64,000 bases of DNA from Odontesthes bonariensis (Eukaryota; Chordata; Actinopteri; Atheriniformes; Atherinopsidae). Shown piece by piece: positions 56,701 to 64,000 of the stretch. The stretch lies in contig NC_134511.1 of assembly GCF_027942865.1 (NCBI RefSeq), positions 1,636,067-1,700,066 on the forward strand, written 5' to 3'. A program made the position numbers and the translations under genes. The first letter of the stretch is position 1, and every line of letters starts with the position of its first letter. The notes under the pieces are model-generated. The model did not search any database and was not told where the DNA came from. It worked only from the letters and a program-made list of their open reading frames with translations.

Positions 56701-59700
56701 CCAGAAGGCGAAACTCTTGATTTACCGGTCAATCTATGTTCCTACCCTCACCTATGGTCACGAGCTGTGGGTAGTGACCGAAAGAACGAGTTCCTACCCT
56801 CACCTATGGTCACGAGCTGTGGGTAGTGACCGAAAGAACGAGATCCTACCCTCACCTATGGTCACGAGCTGTGGGTAGTGACCGAAAGAACGAGTTCCTA
56901 CCCTCACCTATGGTCACGAGCTGTGGGTAGTGACCGAAAGAACGAGTTCCTACCCTCACCTATGGTCACGAGCTGTGGGTAGTGACCGAAAGAACGAGAT
57001 CCTACCCTCACCTATGGTCACGAGCTGTGGGTAGTGACCGAAAGAACGAGATCGCGAATACAAGCGGCCGAAATGAGTTTCCTCTGCAGGGTGTCTGGGC
57101 TCTCCCTTAGAGATAGGGTGAGAAGCTCGGTCATCCGGGAGGGGCTCGGAGTAGAACCGCTGCTCCTCCGCATCCAGAGGAGTCAGATGAGGTGGCTCGG
57201 GCATCTGGTTAGGATGCCTCCTGGACGCCTCCCTGGTGAGGTGTTCCGGGCCCGTCCCACTGGGAGGAGGCCCCGGGGAACACCCAGGACACGTTGGAGA
57301 GACTATGTCTCTCGGCTGGCCTGGGAACGCCTCGGGGTCCCCCCAGAAGAGCTGGAGGAAGTGGCCGGGGACAGGGACGTCTGGGTCTCTCTGCTTAAGC
57401 TGCTGCCCCCGCGACCCGATCCCCGGACCAGCGGAAGATAATGGATGGATGGATGGATGGTATTATTATTGTTGTTGTTAATACATTCACTGTAAATATT
57501 TAAAAAAAATGTTGAGCTACTTGACTAATATGAATTTGAATGAATAAAGTATTTTTCTATTCTATTCTAAAACACATGAGCAATGAGCTCCTTATATACC
57601 AAAACTAAAGTCTTTATCATTAAAATGCAGCTTTAACAATCAATAACATCTTATTATTGTGAATATCTGCTTTTGTTTTTCTTTTATTGAAAGAACTCAG
57701 CAGGCCTGAACAAAAACAGGCTGTTCTTTCATCTTATGCCTTAAAGCATCTCTCTGCAGATATTTTTATTGATCAGGGGGTCGTTTTATGGATCAGTGAT
57801 AAGGAAAGTGATCAGTCTGGATGGTAGCACACTCATGGACCTCAGTGTGACTAAAGGAGTTCCCCAGGAATCCATCCTGGGGCCACTGCTGTTCTGCTTA
57901 TATCTGAAAAATCTACATCAAAATGTCTCAGAAGCAAAATCTTCCCCAATATGCTGATGATACTGGGATGTTCTGCTCTAAACCCAAGAGCTACATCTCA
58001 GACTCTGCAGGCCTCAGTTAGCATGTTAAAGGTTAAAGGTCACCCCAAGGTCAGAAACCCAAGAGCTACATCTCAGACTCTGCAGGCCTCAGTTAGCATG
58101 TTAAAGGTTAAAGGTCACCCCAAGGTCAGAAACCCAAAGAGCTACATCTCAGACTCTGCAGGCCTCAGTTAGCATGTTAAAGGTTAAAGGTCACCCCAAG
58201 GTCAGAAACCCAAGAGCTACATCTCAGACTCTGCGGGCCTCAGTTAGCATGTTAAAGGTTAAAGGTCACCCCAAGGTCAGAAACCCAAGAGCTACATCTC
58301 AGACTCTGCGGGCCTCAGTCAGCATGTTAAAGGTTAAAGGTCACCCCAAGGTCAGAAACCCAAGAGCTACATCTCAGACTCTGCAGGCCTCAGTTAGCCT
58401 GTTAAAGGTTAAAGGTCACCCCAAGGTCAGAAACCCAAGAGCTACATCTCAGACTCTGCGGGCCTCAGTTAGCATGTTAAAGGTTAAAGGTCACCCCAAG
58501 GTCAGAAACCCAAGAGCTACATCTCAGACTCTGCAGGCCTCAGTTAGCATGTTAAAGGTTAAAGGTCGCCCCAAGGTCAGAAACCCAAGAGCTACATCTC
58601 AGACTCTGCGGGCCTCAGTTAGCATGTTAAAGGTTAAAGGTCACCCCAAGGTCAGAAACCCAAGAGCTACATCTCAGACTCTGCGGGCCTCAGTTAGCAT
58701 GTTAAAGGTTAAAGGTCACCCCGAGGTCAGAAACCCAAGAGCTACATCTCAGACTCTGCAGGCCTCAGTTAGCATGTTAAAGGTTAAAGGTCACCCCAAG
58801 GTCAGAAACCCAAGAGCTACATCTCAGACTCTGCAGGCCTCAGTTAGCATGTTAAAGGTTAAAGGTCACCCCGAGGTCAGAAACCCAAGAGCTACATCTC
58901 AGACTCTGCAGGCCTCAGTTAGCATGTTAAAGGTTAAAGGTCACCCCAAGGTCAGAAACCCAAGAGCTACATCTCAGACTCTGCGGGCCTCAGTTAGCAT
59001 GTTAAAGGTTAAAGGTCCAACAGTCAGACCCACCTGTCGATGAACGGCGGCAGGGCCGAGGCGTAGACGCGTCGCAGCGCCACCTTGTGCTCCGCCTCCA
59101 TCTGGGTCAGGACCAGACGCAGCACGTCGTCGTGGCGACAGGGCTTCCTGCGGGAGGAGGAGGGGCCGAGCGAGGAGGGGGGCTTCTCCAGAACCGGCAG
59201 CAGGTCGAGCAGACAGTTCAGGACGAGCTGTGGGGACAGCAAGTCCTCTGAGCCTGGGGGGTCCGGCATGTTTAAAGGGACAGTTCGCCTCTTTTGACAT
59301 GAAGCTGTATGACATCCCATACAACTCTGCTCACAGGACGCAGCAGGGGGTAAGAAGATGTTCATAAATGATGTTGCTGATATGGGATGTCACACAGCTT
59401 CATGTCAGAAGAGGCGAACTGTCCCTTTAAGGTAGTTTTCGATGATTTTACCTTATTTGTGGACACTTTTAGATGGGTTGACCAGGTAAGATGGAGGGTT
59501 AGGATGTGCGTGTGGGTGTGTTACCTGGATGACGGCGGCCTCGGTCGTGTGCAGGTGTTTGAACAAAGCCTGATAGATAACTTCAGCTCTGTTGAACTGA
59601 CGGAGATCTGCAGCAGGCTAAGACACACACATTCATCATCATCATCATCATCATCGTCATCATCATCATCATCATGGTAACAACATGCTTCTTTCTAAGT

Positions 59701-62700
59701 GTGTGTGTGTGTGTGTGTGTGTTTGTACAGGTTATTTGGTTTTAACTGGGTTCAAAATGTCCCCAAATACCTTTAAAGGGTCAGAACCAGGTTCAATGTG
59801 TCCCCAAAGACTTTTAAATGGTTGGAACTGGGTTCAATGTGTACCCAAAGACTTTTAAATGGTTGGAACTGGGTTCAATGTGTCCCCAAAGACTTTTAAA
59901 TGGTTGGAACTGGGTTCAATGTGTCCCCAAAGACTTTTAAATGGTTGGAACTGGGTTCAATGTGTCCCCAAAGACTTTTAAATGGTTGGAACTGGGTTCA
60001 AAATGTCCCCAAATACCTTTAAAGGGTCAGAACCAGGTTCAATGTGTACCCAAAGACTTTTAAATGGTTGGAACTGGGTTCAATGTGTCCCCAAAGACTT
60101 TTAAATGGTTGGAACTGGGTTCAAAATGTCCCCAAATACCTTTAAAGGGTCAGAACCAGGTTCAATGTGTACCCAAAGACTTTTAAATGGTTGGAACTGG
60201 GTTCAATGTGTCCCCAAAGACTTTTAAATGGTTGGAACTGGGTTCAATGTGTCCCCAAAGACTTTTAAATGGTTGGAACTGGGTTCAAAATGTCCCCAAA
60301 GACCTTTAAAGGGTCAGAACCGGGTTCAATGTGTCCCCAAAGACCTTTAAAGGGTCAGAACCGGGTTCAATGTGTCACCAAAGACTTTTAAAGGGTCAGA
60401 ACCAGGTTCAATGTGTCCTCAAAGACTTTTAAAGGGTCAGAACCAGGTTCAATGTGTCCCTAAAGACTTTTAAAGGGTCAGAACCGGGTTCAATGTGTCC
60501 CCAAAGACCTTTAAAGGGTCAGAACCAGGTTCAATGTTTCCCCAAAGACCTTTAAAGGGTCAGAACCAGGTTCAATGTGTCCCCAAAGACCGTTAAAGGG
60601 TCAGAACCAGGTTCAATGTGTCCCCAAAGACCGTTAAAGGGTCAGAACCAGGTTCAATGTGTCCCTAAAGACTTTTAAAGGGTCAGAACCAGGTTCAATG
60701 TGTACCCAAAGACTTTTAAATGGTTGGAACTGGGTTCAATGTGTCCCCAAAGACTTTTAAATGGTTGGAACTGGGTTCAATGTGTCCCCAAAGACTTTTA
60801 AATGGTTGGAACTGGGTTCAAAATGTCCCCAAAGACCTTTAAAGGGTCAGAACCGGGTTCAATGTGTCCCCAAAGACCTTTAAAGGGTCAGAACCGGGTT
60901 CAATGTGTCACCAAAGACTTTTAAAGGGTCAGAACCAGGTTCAATGTGTCCTCAAAGACTTTTAAAGGGTCAGAACCAGGTTCAATGTGTCCCTAAAGAC
61001 TTTTAAAGGGTCAGAACCGGGTTCAATGTGTCCCCAAAGACCTTTAAAGGGTCAGAACCAGGTTCAATGTTTCCCCAAAGACCTTTAAAGGGTCAGAACC
61101 AGGTTCAATGTGTCCCCAAAGACCGTTAAAGGGTCAGAACCAGGTTCAATGTGTCCCTAAAGACTTTTAAAGGGTCAGAACCGGGTTCAATGTGTCCCCA
61201 AAGACCTTTAAAGGGTCAGAACCAGGTTCAATGTTTCCCCAAAGTCCTTTAAAGGGTCAGAACCAGGTTCAATGTGTCCCCAAAGACCGTTAAAGGGTCA
61301 GAACCAGGTTCAATGTGTCCCCAAATACCTTTAAAGGGTTAGAACTGGGTTCAATGTGTCCCCAAAGACTTTTAAAGGGTCAGAACCAGGTTCAAAATGT
61401 CACCAAAGACTTTTAAAGGGTCAGAACCAGGTTCAATGTGTCCTCAAAGACCTTCAAAGGGTCAGAACCAGGTTCAATGTGTCCCCAAAGACTTTTAAAG
61501 GGTCAGAACCGGGTTCAATGTGTCCCCAAAGACCTTTAAAGGGTCAGAACCAGGTTCAATGTTTCCCCAAAGACCTTTAAAGGGTCAGAACCAGGTTCAA
61601 TGTTTCCCCAAAGACCTTTAAAGGGTCAGAACCAGGTTCAATGTGTCCCCAAAGACCTTTAAAGGGTCAGAACCAGGTTCAATGTTTCCCCAAAGACCTT
61701 TAAAGGGTCAGAACCAGGTTCAATGTGTCCCCAAAGACCTTTAAAGGGTCAGAACCAGGTTCAATGTTTCCCCAAAGACCTTTAAAGGGTTAGAACCAGG
61801 TTCAATGTGTCCCCAAAGACCGTTAAAGGGTCAGAACCAGGTTCAATGTGTCCCCAAATACCTTTAAAGGGTTAGAACTGGGTTCAATGTGTCCCCAAAG
61901 ACTTTTAAAGGGTCAGAACCGGGTTCAATGTGTCCCCAAAGACCTTTAAATGGTCAGAACCAGGTTCAAAATGTCCCAAAAGACCTTTAAATGGTCAGAA
62001 CTGGGTTCAATGTGTGCGAGCGTGTTGGTTCTGACCGCGTTGAGCACAATGTGGTGCAGACAGCGGACTCCCAGCATGCAGTTCTCTGGCCTGTAGTGGT
62101 CGCTGAGGACGAGAGCGGGGGGCAGGAGGCGGAGCAGGTGGGGGGACAGGGAGGGGCGGGTCACCTGTGGAAACCAGCACACCTGGGTTTAACAAGCTTT
62201 CTCTGGCACGAGCACAGACAGAACAACCAATCAATGAGCAGAACAGAGACGGAACATCTATGATCAATAATATGTGAAAATAGCTGGAATCGTTTTTGAT
62301 TGAGTGAAGATCAAAGGTCAAGCTGACCTGCAGGAGAGTCCACGCGAACACCAGCTTCACTGCCTCACAACGCTGCCACGAGTCCCTGCAACACACACGA
62401 GCACACACGTTAAAGCCACGCTGCAGAACGAGCAACGTTATTACAAACGGATGGAACATCAGGAGTGTTGAACCCTTTAAGCCCCGCCTCCTGAATTAAA
62501 CAGGCTGAAAGTCCCACATTAGCACCACATAACAGAATTTATCTGAATTATCCCTGAAGTCAGGTGTCTTCATGTTCAAAATGTTCCCATAAACTGATGA
62601 AAGAACTAAAAATATTTATTATTTAAAATAAATATTTTATTTAAAATAAATAAAACGGGAAGCGTTTGGCCGTTAGCTCACGCAGCTAACAGGAAGCGTT

Positions 62701-64000
62701 TGGCCGTTAGCTCACGCATCTAACAGGAAGCGTTTGGCCGTTAGCTCACGCAGCTAACAGGAAGTGTTTGGCCGATAGCTCATGCAGCTAACAGGAAGCG
62801 TTTGGCCGTTAGCTCACGCAGCTAACAGGAAGTGTTTGGCCGTTAGCTCACGCAGCTAACAGGAAGCGTTTGGCCGTTAGCTCACGCAGCTAACAGGAAG
62901 CGTTTGGCCGTTAGCTCATGCAGCTAACAGGAAGCGTTTGACCATTAGCTCAAGCAACTAATAGGAAGCGTTTGGCCGTTAGCTCATGCAGCTAACAGGA
63001 AGCGTTTGGCCAATAGTTCACGCAGCTAACAGGAAGCGTTTGGCCGTTAGCTCATGCAGCTAACAGGAAGCATTTGGCCGTTAGCTCAAGCAACTAACAG
63101 GAAGCGTTTGGTCGTTAGCTCATGCAGCTAACAGGAAGCGTTTGGCCGTTAGCTCATGCAGCTAACAGGAAGCGTTTGGCCGATAGTTCACGCAGCTAAC
63201 AGGAAGTGTTTGGCCGTTAGCTCACGCAGCTAACAGGAAGCGTTTGGCCGTTAGCTCACGCAGCTAACAGGAAGCGTTTGGCCGTTAGCTCACGCAGCTA
63301 ACAGGAAGCGTTTGGCCGTTAGCTGACGTAGCTAACAGGAAGCGTTTGGCCGTTAGCTCACACAGCTAACAAGAAGCGTTTGGCCATTAGCTCATGCAGC
63401 TAACAGGAAGCGTTTGGCCGTTAGCTCACGCAGCTAACAGGAAGCGTTTGGCCGTTAGCCAACGTTACACACACAGTTCTCAGGTCTCACTTGGTCAGCT
63501 GAGGCTGCAGGACGTCCAGGACTCCTCCCAGAATTCCATTTTTCTCCTCGTCGCCCATCAAGAGGTGGGCGGAGTTTGTCCAGCGTCCCGCCGTCAGCAG
63601 CGCCTCCTGCAGGCGGCGTGCGGCCGCTCTGGAAGAGGAGGAGGTCCAAACCTGATCCTGGAACACAAACAGAACCGGCTGTCAGAACCGGCAGCATCAG
63701 CACCGCCTGCTTCGGCGCGCTGCGACTCACCTGGAAATGTGTGACGGCGAACACACAGATGGGCGGAGCCACAGCGTGCAGCAGCCCGGCCGCACCTTCT
63801 CCCTCCCACTTTCTCAACAGCACCGTGAGGGCGGAGCTTACTGCCGCGGCTCGGCTCGGGACGTCCTGATAGGCCGCCGCGGTCGGAGAGCTGCACTCGT
63901 CCTCGCACAGCGGCAGAGCTGCGCAGCCAATCAGAGCGCCGATCAGGGACACATACGCTGCTCGAAGCTCCGCCCATCCGCCTGAGCCCGAAGAGAACAA
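53720..64000 (-). CDS. tti2: TELO2-interacting protein 2 (TTI2), 5' end beyond the window
   Basis: TTI2 is an alpha-helical-repeat subunit of the TELO2-TTI1-TTI2 complex, an HSP90 co-chaperone that stabilises PIKK kinases such as mTOR, ATM and ATR. Exons in transcript order: 64000-63731 (partial), 63651-63491, 62385-62328, 62164-62036, 59617-59525, 59227-59034, 55754-55611, 54047-53888, 53806-53720 (stop TGA at 53722-53720). All junctions keep frame. Matches to mammalian TTI2 include ICVFAVTHF, VFAWTLLQVTRPSLSPHL, RPENCMLGVRCLHHIVLNA, AADLRQFNRAEVIYQAL, CRHDDVLRLVLTQMEAEHK, RHLQRVERVLLGYLEV and LRLMDACSHGRVR. No inactivating change was seen. Three introns have tandem arrays within 10-35 bp of their splice donors, and another carries an RTE LINE. 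The gene is tail to tail with cntrl (stop codons 230 bp apart), so 3' UTRs may overlap. I see no clear polyadenylation signal for either gene there. Confidence 0.93.
54593..54945. mobile_element. Second Harbinger-like MITE family, another copy
   Basis: The left end GGCTACGGCTACACGAAAAC and the right end complement of GTTTTCGTGTAGCCGCAGCC match the element at 44116. The interior is in opposite orientation. The target duplication is imperfect (TTA left, TTC right). It lies in a tti2 intron. Confidence 0.82.
54950..55495 (+). other. Retroelement tails in a tti2 intron
   Basis: GGCGCTATATAAATAAAAAT followed by GAATTGAATTGAACTG (55017-55050) looks like a fish LINE/SINE 3' tail. A second AT-rich tail ends AATAAAAATCTATCTATC near 55485. 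Between them (55060-55300) nothing was recognised. Confidence 0.4.
55990..57465 (+). mobile_element. 5'-truncated RTE/Rex3-like LINE
   Basis: Reverse-transcriptase motifs are QCGFRPGRGTVDQLF (56022), FVDLEKAFDRV, GLRQGCSLSPILF (56305) and EEFKYLGVLF (56570). The C-terminal MRWLGHLVRMPPGRLPGEVF lies near 57190 and the frame ends at LLPPRPDPRTSGR (57441). The YADD-containing segment is missing near 56410. The tail is (GGAT)n, as in Rex3-type elements. A 52-bp tandem repeat shifts the frame. The first 40 bp form a foldback (ACTGCGCCTCCTGAATC then GATTCAGGAGGTGCAGT). It lies in the sense orientation of cntrl, antisense to tti2, and is nonfunctional. Confidence 0.83.
56741..57052 (+). repeat. 52-bp repeat inside the LINE reverse-transcriptase frame, six copies
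   Basis: Six units of CCTACCCTCACCTATGGTCA plus CGAGCTGTGGGTAGTGACCG plus AAAGAACGAGWT. The single ancestral copy encodes the conserved LTYGHELWVVTERT segment. Five extra copies add 260 bp, which is not a multiple of three. Confidence 0.95.
57755..57990 (+). mobile_element. LINE reverse-transcriptase fragment
   Basis: Encodes VISLDGSTLMDLSVTKGVPQ and ESILGPLLFCLYLKNLHQNV. One base out of frame it continues as QYADDTGMFCSKPKSY. This is the GVPQGSxLGPLLF and YADD core of a non-LTR reverse transcriptase, from a different element than the RTE copy upstream. Confidence 0.8.
57982..59020 (+). repeat. 75-bp minisatellite grown from the LINE fragment, about 14 copies
   Basis: Units of CCCAAGAGCTACATCTCAGA plus CTCTGCAGGCCTCAGTTAGC plus a GGTTAAAGGTCACCCCAAGG part. 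The first unit is contiguous with the LINE fragment (CSKPKSYISDSA). It ends 13 bp from the tti2 splice donor at 59033. Confidence 0.95.
59272..59430. mobile_element. Foldback MITE
   Basis: Arms of about 45 bp (TTAAAGGGACAGTTCGCCTC at the left, its complement GAGGCGAACTGTCCCTTTAA at the right) surround about 60 bp. Arm similarity extends inward to ATGGGATGTCA. It lies in a short tti2 intron. The TTAA at each end hints at piggyBac-like targeting but is part of the arms. Confidence 0.8.
59632..59722 (+). repeat. (ATC)n and (GT)n microsatellites
   Basis: ATC trinucleotides at 59632-59675 followed by GTGTGT at 59698-59722, just upstream of a tti2 exon in transcript sense. Confidence 0.93.
59740..62022 (+). 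repeat. 41-bp minisatellite filling a tti2 intron, about 55 copies
   Basis: Units of GTGTCCCCAAAGACCTTTAA plus AGGGTCAGAACCAGGTTCAAT. Variants include ATGGTTGGAACTGGGTTC (mostly in the first third), AAGACTTTTAA and TGTTTCCCC. Blocks of several units are themselves repeated (for example around 60270-60700 and 60815-61130). It stops about 13 bp from the tti2 donor at 62035. Confidence 0.96.
62472..63470 (+). repeat. 34-bp hairpin repeat array with conserved flank (tti2 intron)
   Basis: Flank TTAAGCCCCGCCTCCTGAAT through CAGGTGTCTTCATGTTC to about 62655, then about 24 units of GTTAGCTCACGCAGCTAAC plus AGGAAGCGTTTGGCC. The array ends about 20 bp from the tti2 donor at 63490. Confidence 0.95.

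Noticed and set aside
58174-59043. 289-codon frame (MLKVKGHPKVRNPRATSQTL repeats)
   Set aside because: It is the 75-bp satellite derived from a LINE fragment, antisense to tti2 and without any other coding evidence.

Overview
This is a 64 kb piece of a fish (teleost) nuclear genome. The evidence is spliced vertebrate genes with GT-AG introns, eukaryotic tRNA genes with internal promoters, and a mixture of L1, L2/Rex-like and RTE-like LINEs with hAT, piggyBac and Harbinger-like MITEs typical of teleosts. Gene identities come from remembered mammalian protein families. Exon borders were called by eye from splice sites, reading-frame continuity and family similarity; no search was run.

There are three protein genes. 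(1) The last five coding exons of complement C5 (c5, + strand, 3994-12128) encode its C-terminal NTR/C345C domain. (2) A centriolin gene (cntrl, + strand, 25596-53489) is read as 18 coding exons whose phases join without a break. The C5-then-centriolin order matches mammals. The N-terminal leucine-rich-repeat exons expected upstream are not visible, and the C-terminal coiled coil is much shorter than in the mammalian protein. (3) TELO2-interacting protein 2 (tti2, - strand, 53720 to beyond 64000) lies tail to tail with cntrl, 230 bp apart, and continues off the right edge.

There are eleven intact-looking tRNA genes, five Ala(AGC) and six Ser(GCT), plus two broken Ser copies. They lie between c5 and cntrl and inside one large cntrl intron. 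The Ser genes are arranged as head-to-head pairs in long palindromes. The palindromes alternate with one MITE family and a 32-bp minisatellite, and part of this block has been duplicated with a 1,751-bp period.

Most remaining sequence is tandem repeats and mobile elements. Large arrays include a heptamer CATACTR (five loci plus short ones, always attached to one MITE family), a 51-bp array in a c5 intron, a hairpin-forming 34-bp repeat at five loci in both orientations, an (AC)n/splice-donor array in cntrl, and 75-bp and 41-bp arrays in tti2 introns. Several arrays begin at or within a few tens of bases of a 5' splice site. Two arrays repeat the splice donor itself, and these are the most unusual signals here. 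The very long open frames in the window (up to 1,182 codons) are products of tandem repeats and are not genes. No bacterial-type defence, CRISPR or biosynthetic system is present.
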